Positions 1 through 7,199 of a stretch of 53,828 bases of DNA are shown here, in pieces; position 1 is the first letter of the stretch, and each line of letters opens with the position of its first letter. Made by a program: the position numbers and the translations under genes. This DNA is from Modestobacter marinus (GTDB lineage: Bacteria > Actinomycetota > Actinomycetes > Mycobacteriales > Geodermatophilaceae): NCBI RefSeq assembly GCF_019799945.1, contig NZ_JABGCH010000029.1, forward strand, positions 1 to 53,828, in the 5' to 3' direction. Under the pieces are notes generated by a model. The model did not search any database and was not told where the DNA came from. It worked only from the letters and a program-made list of their open reading frames with translations.

Positions 1-2
1 CC

Positions 3-47
3 ACCGGCCAGCCGATCACCCGATCCCTGATCGCCTACGACCACTGA
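3..47 (+). CDS. Possible C-terminal tail of a gene entering from the left (partial)
   Basis: An open frame runs from the left edge to a TGA at 45-47 and encodes a 14-residue tail ending in LIAYDH. The composition looks like coding sequence, and the stop lies 12 bp before the convergent stop of the next gene. The stretch is too short to assign to a family, and it may be a chance frame. Confidence 0.3.
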   Translation, partial: TGQPITRSLIAYDH

Positions 48-59
48 TCGGCTTCGGAC

Positions 60-542
60 TTACTCGTCTAGGCGCCGGCCGACCCGCAGCCCCTGGTCGG
101 CGAGGGAGTACGTCGCCTCGATCAGGTCCTCGGGCCGGACCAGAGCCGCCGGGACGATGCTGCGGACGATCGAGGTGACGCTGCGGACGACGCCGGCCAC
201 GACGTCCTCGCCCTGGCGCGCGGCCTCGGCCAGCTGACGACGCGCCTGCTCCTGCTGCTGACCGAGCAACTGCTCCAGCAGCTCGGACCGGGCGGCGGCG
301 AGCATCTTCGCGACGCGCGCCTCCTCGCCGCCGTCCGACCCGTTCTCCACGAGTTGGCGCGCGACCTGTTGACGCACCTCCTGGGTGAGGTTCTCCTGCG
401 CGCGTGCCAGGTCGTCGAGGTCAGCCGGTGCCGGAGCAGCCTGGGTGCCGTCGCCGTTCTGGGTACGGTCCTGCCCGCTGTCGCGGCGGTTCTTCGTGGC
501 CGTGCTCTGCGCGGCCGACTCGTTGCTGGTGGAACTGGTCAT
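60..542 (-). CDS. Hypothetical Ala/Gln-rich coiled-coil protein
   Basis: This is a 160-residue protein of unknown function. I chose the ATG at 542 over an in-frame GTG further upstream (749) because a strong GGAGGAG Shine-Dalgarno sits just before it; the extra upstream residues look like translated noncoding sequence. The first ~45 residues are Ser/Thr/Gln/Asp-rich and probably disordered. Residues ~50-115 are Ala/Glu/Gln/Arg-rich with coiled-coil character (LLEQLLGQQQEQARRQL). The tail (VVRSVTSIVRSIVPAALVRP) is amphipathic and could bind a membrane surface. No catalytic motif or transmembrane segment is visible. Actinobacteria have similar small proteins of unknown role. The CDS call is well supported; the function is unknown. 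Confidence 0.7.
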   Translation of the reverse strand: MTSSTSNESAAQSTATKNRRDSGQDRTQNGDGTQAAPAPADLDDLARAQENLTQEVRQQVARQLVENGSDGGEEARVAKMLAAARSELLEQLLGQQQEQARRQLAEAARQGEDVVAGVVRSVTSIVRSIVPAALVRPEDLIEATYSLADQGLRVGRRLDE

Positions 543-1108
543 CGGTGCCTCCTCCGGGGTGGGTCCGTGTCGGGACCCACCTAGCGTCCGGGCGGCAGAT
601 GAACCGAATGCAGGGTGACGGTGCCCGGCGCGCGAGCCGCCGCGGAACAGCTGCCGACAGACCTTCCCCCAGGCGGCACGCCCTCGCCACGCACGCGCCG
701 CCGAGCCGGGCTGAACAGTCATGGTCGTGGCGCACCGGAGCACTGGCACCGACGGCGCGGAGAGCTCCCGTCACCTGGCCCGGCGAGGCGGACAGTACGT
801 GAGGCGGCGGTGACGTCAGCGAAGCGCAGTCCCCGGGGGCGCCGCCCGCAACAGGCTCTGATCGTTGTAGACCCGCAGCCACGTGACCTGCCGTCGGCAT
901 CGGCGTCGATCCAGGCGACGGCCAGATCGTCAGCAGGTCCGATCCGCCCTGGTGGGGCGGTGCGCACCCTGGGCGGGGCGACGAACTCGTCCGGGTCGAT
1001 GACTCGCTGCGCGCCGAGCTGCATGATGCTCTGACCGGCGGCACTGAGCAAGGCAGACGCCCGACTCGGGCAGCAGGCCGCACGCCGTGAGGAGCCCCTG
1101 AAGCCCGG
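543..1108. other. 566-bp stretch with no supportable gene
   Basis: Open frames exist on both strands, but none combines a ribosome binding site with a recognisable family. A minus-strand frame near 900-1050 has a faintly protein-like segment (QLGAQRVIDPDEFVAPPR) that may be a gene remnant. Together with the broken genes to the right, this looks like decaying DNA. Confidence 0.5.
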
Positions 1109-1769
1109 CTACGGGAGGCATCCCTCGCCCACGCACTGTTCGGTTCGGCGCACCGCTGCCCGGAGCGCCGGTTCCCGTCGTTGGTGCGCGCGAGCGTTGG
1201 GGCTGTCCGGCCCGTGCCGGCGCAGCACGTCGGCAAGCCGTGCGTCGACCGCCATGACCTGTCCGCGGGGCTGGTCTGGTCGGGGTAGGTCAGGGCGTCG
1301 GCCAGCGGACCGCGGGCGTATCGGGCGGCCGCGAAGCCGTGCATCGGTCCGGTCAGGCCGCGCACCGCGGCGACGAACCGAGCGGCGGAGCGGTGGGCAA
1401 CCAGCCCAGGAACCGGTGCCGGCCAGGCGCGCTCCTGCTGGTACCAGGCACCGTCGAGCGGATGGAAGCCGGAGCGCCCCAGCGGCTCGGCGTACCCGAC
1501 GTCGTGCAGCCAGGCCGCCGCGACCAGGACCGGCCGGTCCAGCTCTGGTACCGCGCCCGCCGCGTCGGCGGCGCGGCGGGCGACGCCCTGGGTGTGTCGC
1601 CATCGCCGGCTGTCAGGCCCTCGAGGAGAGCCCGCGCCAGGTCGCAGGCTGCCTGGACGAGCGGATGGCCGGCGAGCTCATCATGCGGCCACGGCTGTCC
1701 GGGGTGCGGCGACCTCGGGAGGCTGCGCAACCCCGTGCTGGTGCCACCCCGCGCGGGCGTGCCGGTCAC
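1109..1769 (-). pseudogene. HD-domain phosphohydrolase pseudogene, frameshifted paralogue of the gene at 2810
   Basis: Three minus-strand frames in succession encode pieces that align with the intact HD-domain protein at 2810-3709. The first frame (from GTG 1769) gives DLARALLEG. The second gives HTQGVARRAADAAG, then VLVAAAWLHDVGYAEPL, then PLADALTYPDQT. The third gives DARLADVLRRHGPDSP and AAVRRTEQ before its stop at 1109. The HD signature and the downstream PVPGLVAH motif are still recognisable, so the reading frame was lost recently enough for similarity to survive. At least two frameshifts are needed, near 1600 and near 1255. The GTG start overlaps the stop of the preceding small ORF as GTGA, which suggests the two were once translationally coupled. 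A sequencing error could mimic one frameshift but is unlikely to explain both. Confidence 0.75.
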
Positions 1770-2023
1770 GACGAGGACGGCTGCACAGCCCGCTCCCGGA
1801 TCCGGATCACGGGGACATCGGCGTCATGCGAACTGATGCCGGCGGGTCCCAAGGCGATGAGGCGAACCGCGGCTCGCCAGCCCGTGCCGTCGGTGCAGAT
1901 ACGCCACCCGTGCTGCACGCCGGGCCACCGTCGGCCGGCCGCTTCGACCTGGACATGCCACAGCGGGACGACGGGGCGTTCCACCAACCGCCGGCCATCG
2001 TTCACCCAGGTGACGGTAGGCAC
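1766..2023 (-). CDS. Small hypothetical ORF upstream of the HD pseudogene
   Basis: An 85-residue frame opens with GTG at 2023 (PTVTWVNDGRRLVERPVVP) and ends at 1766. Its residue composition (WHVQVEAAGRRWPG, TDGTGWRAAVRLIALG) looks like a real folded protein rather than a GC-rich shadow, and its stop overlaps the GTG start of the HD pseudogene by 4 bp. No clear Shine-Dalgarno precedes the GTG, and the frame stays open upstream, so it may be the tail of a longer broken gene. I do not recognise the family. Confidence 0.4.
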   Translation of the reverse strand: MPTVTWVNDGRRLVERPVVPLWHVQVEAAGRRWPGVQHGWRICTDGTGWRAAVRLIALGPAGISSHDADVPVIRIRERAVQPSSS

Positions 2024-2809
2024 GTGAGGTGATCCACATGCACCCGGTTCCGACCTGTCTGTTCCGGGGCAGGTGCCCGTCCAGAACCCGCCCCCCGTCC
2101 TGAACGATGACGTCGTCCTCGACCTGCTTAGGGCTGCGGGTGATCGCCAGGCTGGCCGCGTCGACGATGCTTGACTGGGGGAGCACCAGCGCGTCCCAGC
2201 TGACGGTCTTCCCCGCCCTGCGCGACCGTGATCGAACGGGCGGGATCGCCAGCAGCCACAACGCGAAAGTCGCGGCCGAGCGGGCCGTTGCTCCACTCTC
2301 CCGAGGCCACAGGCTCCGAGTGCGACTCCAAGAACTTCTGCAGCTTTGTCGAGGGCGGCCGGCGAGTCGAATGTCGCGGGCAGGGAGGGGAGCTGCGCGA
2401 AGCGTCACGCCGGACGGGACAGCGGCCCAGAAGCTGGTTGGCGGCTCCGGCGAAGTGCTCGGAGCCGTGCCGGACGGCGCCTGTGGCGTCGCCGACGTCC
2501 CCCACCCCCGGCCTGTACGGCCGCGTTGGTGTACCGGTTGCTGTCCTGGGCCGGCCCAGCGAGCGGATCACCCGTGGTGATGTCAGTGAGGGCAGAGCAC
2601 CGCGACGGTCCTGTCGTCCGCAGGGCAGGACTCCGACTCGGATAGTAATCGGCTCCTCACGCACGGTAGGAAAATACGACATGCGCCGTCTGAGCCTCGC
2701 TTCGTGAACGCTCCGGAGTTGCTTGGGCGCAAACCGGGGACCTTCAATGAGCCGATTGCTCATCTGGTGGCCCAGGCCCGGCGACCTCGGTAGCCCCGTA
2801 GGAGCAGCC
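2024..2809. other. Decayed gene remnants, mostly minus strand
   Basis: No intact gene is supported here. Protein-like minus-strand segments occur in alternating frames: PAQDSNRYTNAAVQAGG near 2505-2560, then GAVRHGSEHFAGAANQLLG near 2425-2485, then KLQKFLESHSEPVASGEW near 2290-2345, then SIVDAASLAITRSPKQVEDD near 2120-2180. The last is mildly reminiscent of regulatory domains near CBS or GGDEF modules, which is not enough to name it. The pattern fits one or two genes with several frameshifts. Confidence 0.45.
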
Positions 2810-3709
2810 ATGCGTCCAGCGCGTGCGGATGGCCGACAGGTGTCCGACCCGGCGCCCGGATCCTCCGCCGGACCCCCCCGCGTGGTCACGAGCCGGGAGG
2901 GCCACCGCGAACCGGTGCCCCGGGCGACGTGCCCGAAGTGTCAACGGCTAGTGGCTGTCCGGCGGTCGAGCGAAGATCCGGTCCAGTTCGACTGCCCCCA
3001 TGCGTGCCACCTGGCGCTGTCAGCCACGGCCCTGTCGTCGGCCTGGACGTCCATGGCCGCACCGGAGCACCGGGCACCGTTGCCCGACGCCGTCCGGGAC
3101 CTGGGCTCCGAGACGCTCGTAATCGATGCCCGGGAGTTGGCACACCGACTGATCGGCGGCTTGGGCCGACGGTGGTCACACACCGAGGGGGTCGCCCGTC
3201 GGGCCGCGAGCGTCGCGGCCTCCGTTCCGGACGCAGACCGGTCGGTGCTGGTCGCCGCCGCCTGGCTGCACGACATCGGCTACGCCGAGCCGCTGAAGCG
3301 GTGCGCCTTCCATCCGCTCGACGGCGCCTTTTACTTGCAGGCTGCGGACTGGGGCGCCCCGGTGCCCGGTCTGGTGGCTCACCATTCGGGCGCCCGCTTC
3401 GTGGCCGCCGTCCGCGGGTTGGGCCACCTCATGAGGCATTTCGACGCGCTGGCGTACACCGTCGGGCCGCTGGCTGACGCGCTGGCCTACGCCGACCAGA
3501 CCACCGGTCCCGACGGCCGGCCGATGGCCGTGGAGGACCGGTTCACCGACATGCTCACCCGGCACGGCCCGCACAGTCCGCAGGCTCAGGTGCACACAGC
3601 CCGCGCCCCGGCCATCCGCGCCGCCGTTCGCCGCACCGAACAACGACTGCGCGACGCCCGCACGGGCACCCACCCAAGCGGCCATGAGTGGAGCACTGTC
3701 TCCCCTTGA
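2810..3709 (+). CDS. HD-domain metal-dependent phosphohydrolase with N-terminal Cys/His cluster
   Basis: HD-superfamily proteins are metal-dependent phosphohydrolases, often acting on nucleotides. Residues ~100-225 carry the signature: H124 in RRWSHTEGV, the H154-D155 pair in AAAWLHDIGYAE, then FHPLDG and LVAHHSGARF as further metal-ligand candidates. The N-terminal ~70 residues hold a CPKC...CPHACH cluster (C41, C44, C62, C66) that resembles a small zinc ribbon. I chose ATG 2810 because AGGAG sits 5 bp upstream; a TTG at 2723 and an ATG at 2747 are in frame but less well placed. A shorter start at the ATG near 3053 would drop the Cys cluster and leave a plain HD protein. The substrate is unknown. 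The broken paralogue at 1109-1769 lies on the opposite strand, making an imperfect inverted pair. Confidence 0.75.
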   Translation: MRPARADGRQVSDPAPGSSAGPPRVVTSREGHREPVPRATCPKCQRLVAVRRSSEDPVQFDCPHACHLALSATALSSAWTSMAAPEHRAPLPDAVRDLGSETLVIDARELAHRLIGGLGRRWSHTEGVARRAASVAASVPDADRSVLVAAAWLHDIGYAEPLKRCAFHPLDGAFYLQAADWGAPVPGLVAHHSGARFVAAVRGLGHLMRHFDALAYTVGPLADALAYADQTTGPDGRPMAVEDRFTDMLTRHGPHSPQAQVHTARAPAIRAAVRRTEQRLRDARTGTHPSGHEWSTVSP

Positions 3710-3791
3710 CATCAGGGATCACCCGCACCGGCCCGGATCCAGGTTCATGAGGGACCGGCGGATGGCGCCACGAGTTTCGTCGGGAGCAGAC

Positions 3792-4718
3792 ATGCCGACG
3801 GTCACCGTGCAACGTGAGATCGAGACGAAGTACGCCGCCGACGAGCGCGAGAGCGCCAGCCTGCCCGTGCAGCGACTGCACCTTCGTCCCGGCATCGGAC
3901 ATCACCGGCTCGACCGACTGCAACGGGAGCACCTGGAACGGCTCTACGCAGCACTCGCCGACAAGGACTCAGCCCGGCTTCGATCCTGCGCGCCCACAGG
4001 GTGCTGTCCCGCGCACTACGGGTTGCCTCCCAGCGCGGCAAGGTCGCCAGGAACGTAGCCACCCTGGTCGACCCGCCTGCAGTGCGGCGTCCCCAGACCG
4101 CCCTTCCTCTCAGCGCCGCGGCGGCCAGGAGGGTCATGTCGGCCGCGCAGACGCGCCGGAACGCGGCGCGGTGGACGGTGGCGTTGGCAATGGGGCTCCG
4201 CCAGTCGGAGGCGCTGGGCTTGCGCTGGAGCGACGTCGACCTAGAGAAACGGCACGCTGAGCGTCCGACGAGGTCTGCACCGGGTAGCCCAGCAAGGTCT
4301 GGTGTACGAGGAACCCAAGGCAGACCGGAGCCGACGCACCCTGGCACTGCCGGCGCCCCTGGTGGAAGGACTGCGGGCGCACCGAGCCGCCCAGCTCGCG
4401 GAACGCGTCGTGGCCGGCCCGGTGTGGGAGGACCACGACCTGGTCTTCGCCCAGCCGAGCGGCCGACCGATCGACCGTAAGGCGGACTGGCGCGCCTGGA
4501 AGGCCCTGTTGAACGAAGCTGGGGTCCGCGAGGTCCGGCTGCACGACGGGCGACACACCGCGGCGACCCTGCTGCTGTCCGAGTGCGCGCACCCCCGGGT
4601 CGTCATGGAGGTGCTCGGCCACGCACAGATGCGCACCACGACGGACACCTACAGCCACGTCATGCCGGCCCTCGGCCGCGACGCCGCCGATCGGATGGGC
4701 AACGCCCTGTGGGACTGA
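3792..4718 (+). pseudogene. Tyrosine recombinase (phage-type integrase), frameshifted
   Basis: Site-specific tyrosine recombinases integrate and excise mobile elements. Three frames must be joined to recover the protein. Frame one (to ~3970) gives the core-binding segment HRLDRLQREHLERLYAAL. Frame two (~3975-4250) gives ILRAHRVLSRALRVASQRG, then GLRQSEALGLRWSDVDLE with the first catalytic Arg. Frame three (to 4718) gives GTLSVRRGLHRVAQQG, VYEEPKADRSRRTL, the HxxR box in RLHDGRHTAATLLL, the LGHAQMRTTTDTYSHV segment with the presumed Tyr nucleophile, and the end. A one-base change near 4247 (at the GAGAAACGG run) and one near 3972 account for the breaks. All catalytic boxes survive, so inactivation looks recent. 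It reads toward tRNA-Ala and stops 94 bp from the tRNA 3' end, the usual place for an island integrase. Confidence 0.85.
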
Positions 4719-4770
4719 GCCGGGCACCACATCTGCTCCAGTGGCCACCACGCTGGCACCAGAGACGACT

Positions 4771-4801
4771 CAGGCCGTCCTCCCGCAGGGAGGACGGCCT
4801 G
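4771..4801 (-). terminator. Hairpin just downstream of tRNA-Ala
   Basis: Two perfect 14-bp arms (4771-4784 and 4788-4801) enclose a 3-nt loop. The hairpin begins 11 nt beyond the tRNA 3' end on the minus strand and lies beyond the integrase stop on the plus strand, so it could end transcription from both sides. It has no long U tract, as is common in actinobacteria. Confidence 0.8.
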
Positions 4802-4811
4802 GTCAACGGGG

Positions 4812-4884
4812 TGGAGCTGAGGGGACTCGAACCCCTGACCCCCACACTGCCAGTGTGGTGCGCTACCAGCTGCGCCACAGCCCC
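4812..4884 (-). tRNA. tRNA-Ala (anticodon GGC)
   Basis: Read on the minus strand, this 73-nt gene starts GGGGCTG and folds into a cloverleaf. The acceptor stem pairs with CAGCTCC and contains the G3:U70 wobble that identifies alanine tRNAs. The anticodon loop CTGGCAG displays GGC, and the T arm contains GGTTCGAGTCC. The discriminator base is A and CCA is not encoded. The 3' end faces a decayed integrase, consistent with use as an attachment site. Confidence 0.96.
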
Positions 4885-4995
4885 TTGGTGCCGGCCCGTC
4901 CGGTGTGTCCGAGCCGTAGAGAACGATACAGGCCTGCGGACGGCACCCGGTGAGGGGGGTCCCCACCGGCGCCGTGTCGCGACCGGCCTCGCGCC

Positions 4996-5037
4996 GGCGT
5001 CACCGGGCTCGCCCAGCAGCGCGAGCCCGGCGACGCC
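4996..5037 (-). terminator. Terminator hairpin after the VOC operon
   Basis: Arms at 4996-5012 and 5021-5037 pair over 17 bp with one mismatch and an 8-nt loop. The hairpin starts 30 nt past the VOC stop codon on the minus strand. A smaller imperfect hairpin (4947-4969) lies further downstream. Confidence 0.75.
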
Positions 5038-5066
5038 AGGGCGAGTCCGGTGGGTGAGGACGGCGG

Positions 5067-5492
5067 TCAGCCGGCGGACGGCGGCGGGGTGAGCTGGGCG
5101 ACCCGGACGGAGTTGCCGAACGGGTCACGGAACCCGAAGTCGATGCCGTAGGGCTGCACGATCGGCTCCTCGGGCAGCTCCACGCCCCGCTCCTTGAGCT
5201 GGGCGTGGGTCTTGTGCGCGTCGTCGGTGCTGAAGAACAGGTGCCCGCCGCCGGCGCCCTTGCTCACCAGGTCGCGCACCTGGCCGGCGATCTCCGGGCT
5301 CACCGACGGCGGGGCGGGCAGCTCCAGCAGCACCGCGTGCCCCGGGTCGCCGGGCAGCACGACCGTGAGGAAGCGCATCGGCCCGAACTGCTGGTCGGTC
5401 TGCACCTGGAAGCCGAGCTTGCCGACGTAGAAGTCCAGCGCCTCGTCCTGGTCCAGCACGTACAGGGAGGTGATCGAGATCGAGTTCAACAT
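5067..5492 (-). CDS. VOC family (glyoxalase/bleomycin-resistance-like) protein
   Basis: Vicinal oxygen chelate proteins use paired beta-alpha-beta-beta-beta modules to bind a metal or a small ligand. The 141-residue length fits a single-chain VOC protein. Module one starts SLYVLDQDEALDFYVGKLGF and includes FLTVVLPGDPGHAVLLELP. Module two has GGHLFFSTDDAHKTHAQLKE and ends PYGIDFGFRDPFGNSVRVAQ, with typical metal-ligand or ligand-facing positions. It is the last gene of a three-gene operon, starting 10 bp after the AraC regulator stop. AraC/VOC pairing is frequent in actinobacteria, and the regulator may control it. The substrate cannot be told from sequence. Confidence 0.88.
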   Translation of the reverse strand: MLNSISITSLYVLDQDEALDFYVGKLGFQVQTDQQFGPMRFLTVVLPGDPGHAVLLELPAPPSVSPEIAGQVRDLVSKGAGGGHLFFSTDDAHKTHAQLKERGVELPEEPIVQPYGIDFGFRDPFGNSVRVAQLTPPPSAG

Positions 5493-5502
5493 GATCAGGA
5501 CG

Positions 5503-5931
5503 CTAGGACCCGCCGCCGTCCCCGTGCTTCTCCGAAACTGCGCTGCTCGGCCGCAGCCACCGCATCCCGAAGCAACTGGGCACCGGAGCCAGCGGCCCGC
5601 GCCGGCGGTGCGCGCTCGGCGACTCCCCGACGATCTCGCGGAACACCCGGCTGAACGTGCCCAGACTCGAGAAGCCGACGCTCATGCAGACGTCGGTGAC
5701 CGAGCGGTCGGTGCTGCGCAGGAGCCACATGGCCCGCTCCACCCGCCGGCGCTGCAGGTACCGGTTGGGCGTCTCGCCGAAGGTGGCCCGGAAGGTGCGG
5801 ATGAAGTGCGCCTCGGAGACGTGCGCGACCCGGGCCAGGGTCGGGACGTCGAGCGGCTCGGCGTAGCGGCGGTCCATCGCGTCCCGCGCCCGCAGCATCC
5901 GCTGGTTGGAGTCCTCGCTCGCCCGGCTCAT
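5503..5931 (-). CDS. AraC family transcriptional regulator (DNA-binding domain only)
   Basis: This 142-residue protein is almost entirely the AraC/XylS DNA-binding domain with its two helix-turn-helix motifs. The first is LDVPTLARVAHVSEAHFIRT and the second RSVTDVCMSVGFSSLGTFSR, followed by the hallmark F..IVGESPSAHRR. No effector-binding domain is present, so it is shorter than classical AraC members and may respond through expression level or a partner. Its ATG overlaps the stop of the DUF6191 gene in an ATGA arrangement, implying translational coupling, and the VOC gene follows after 10 bp. It probably regulates this operon. Confidence 0.9.
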   Translation of the reverse strand: MSRASEDSNQRMLRARDAMDRRYAEPLDVPTLARVAHVSEAHFIRTFRATFGETPNRYLQRRRVERAMWLLRSTDRSVTDVCMSVGFSSLGTFSRVFREIVGESPSAHRRRGPLAPVPSCFGMRWLRPSSAVSEKHGDGGGS

Positions 5932-6239
5932 CGAGGCGGCCGCAGCACCAGGTGCGCCACACCGGCGTCGAGGTCGATGCGGCTGCGCGGCGGCGCGCCG
6001 TCGGTCTCGTCCTCCCGCATCAGCTCACTGGCCAGTCGTTGCTCGACGTCGACCGCCCGGCCCGGATCCAGGGCCGTGGAGAGGACGTCGGCCCCGGCCG
6101 CGGACAGCGCCGGCCGCCGCTCCCGGTGCAGCGGGCTGGCCCGGCGCAGGCCCGAGGCGACCCGCTCGACCACCGCCAGGACGACGAGCAGCACCGCCAG
6201 CCCCGGGGTCGTCAGCGCGAACAGCGTCCCCAGCCCCAC
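5928..6239 (-). CDS. DUF6191-type small membrane-anchored protein
   Basis: This 103-residue protein has one N-terminal transmembrane segment (LTTPGLAVLLVVLAVVERVA) and a soluble tail with the signature I associate with DUF6191: LSAAGADVLSTALDPGRAV, then EQRLASELMREDE, then GAPPRSRIDLDAGVAHLVL. Its function is unknown. The GTG at 6239 gives the natural N-terminus right before the membrane segment; no strong Shine-Dalgarno is visible. It is the first gene of the DUF6191-AraC-VOC operon and overlaps the AraC start by 4 bp. Confidence 0.75.
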   Translation of the reverse strand: MGLGTLFALTTPGLAVLLVVLAVVERVASGLRRASPLHRERRPALSAAGADVLSTALDPGRAVDVEQRLASELMREDETDGAPPRSRIDLDAGVAHLVLRPPR

Positions 6240-6283
6240 GGCACCAGCATGGCACCCGCCCGCCGCACCGCAGGGGTCCTCGA

Positions 6284-7024
6284 TCAGATGTCGGCACCCC
6301 GGGCGCGCAGCCACTTCACCGGGTCGACCCGCTTGCCGTTCATGCCGCCGGAGTGCACCTCGAAGTGCAGGTGCGGGCCGGTGGACTGGCCCCGGCTGCC
6401 GAGCAGCGCGATCTGGTCGCCGGCCTCGACGACGTCGCCGGCGTCGACCTGGATCTCCTCCATGTGGCCGTAGACGGTCACGTCGCCGCTGACCCCGAGG
6501 ATGTAGACCGCCTGGCCGTAGCCGCTGGCCGATCCGGCGCGGAGCACGACGCCGTCCTCGACGGCGTACTCGGGTGTGAGCATCGGGGCGGCCAGGTCGA
6601 TGCCCCAGTGCATGGTGCCCCAGCGCATGCAGAAGCAGGAGGTCAGCCGGGCGCCGTCGACGGGCACCACGACCTTGGGGCGGGCGGCCTCCGCGGCAGC
6701 GGCGGCGGCCGCCGCGGCCGCGTCCTCGGCGGCCTGGCGCTCGGCCCGCGCGGTGGCCACCTGCTCGAGGCGGGCGCGGGCCTCGACCTCGCTGATCGCC
6801 GCCTGCGGGGTGACCAGCTCCTCGTCGGACAGCGCGGCGTTGTGCGCGGCCAGCTCGGCGGCGAGGGTCGGCTCCTCCGCGGCGGTCGTGGCCAGCGCCT
6901 GGCTGCCGAGGAGGGCGATCACCCCGCCGACGACCAGGGCACAGAGCAGGGCGGCCGGACGGCGGCGGTTGAGGGTGCTGGAGACAGCGGTCCCGGTCGT
7001 GGTCCCGGCCTGCCTCGAGCCCAT
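6284..7024 (-). CDS. Secreted M23 family metallopeptidase (LytM-like)
   Basis: M23 enzymes are zinc endopeptidases that cut peptidoglycan cross-bridges or stems. The 246-residue chain has a basic N-terminus, a hydrophobic signal or anchor at ~23-45, an Ala/Glu-rich coiled coil at ~50-115 (with a poly-Ala run), and the M23 domain at ~118-240. The zinc site is complete: H139 and D143 in HWGIDL, H187 in VYGHMEE, and H218/H220 in GPHLHFEV. It should act outside the membrane in cell-wall remodelling. The ATG is preceded by GAGGGGCAGGCGG. It is monocistronic, with 175 bp of upstream DNA that includes an unusually AT-rich element. Confidence 0.92.
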   Translation of the reverse strand: MGSRQAGTTTGTAVSSTLNRRRPAALLCALVVGGVIALLGSQALATTAAEEPTLAAELAAHNAALSDEELVTPQAAISEVEARARLEQVATARAERQAAEDAAAAAAAAAAEAARPKVVVPVDGARLTSCFCMRWGTMHWGIDLAAPMLTPEYAVEDGVVLRAGSASGYGQAVYILGVSGDVTVYGHMEEIQVDAGDVVEAGDQIALLGSRGQSTGPHLHFEVHSGGMNGKRVDPVKWLRARGADI

Positions 7025-7199
7025 CCGCCTGCCCCTCGGATCGTGCCCGGCGCCCTCCGACCCCGGATCGGTCTGGCAGCCATTCGAACACCGAGTTGCA
7101 GACTTGTAATTTGCAGCGCGGCGTGTCCGTCAGAACACGCGGAGTGAGGCCCTCGTCACGATTCCACGCTGCCCCGCGGGACGACTCCCGCCCCACGGG

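Noticed and set aside
2100-2200. CBS/GGDEF-type regulatory domain remnant on the minus strand
   Set aside because: The segment VEDDVIVQDGGRVLDG is only weakly reminiscent of such domains and is too short and frameshifted to name.
1-4811. A second attachment site (direct repeat of the tRNA-Ala 3' end) inside the window
   Set aside because: I scanned for copies of the T-arm and acceptor sequence left of the integrase and found none; the other end of the element may be outside the window.
7025-7199. Possible cyclic-di-AMP (ydaO) riboswitch upstream of the M23 peptidase
   Set aside because: Such riboswitches often precede cell-wall hydrolases in actinobacteria, but I could not find the conserved helices or core sequence here.
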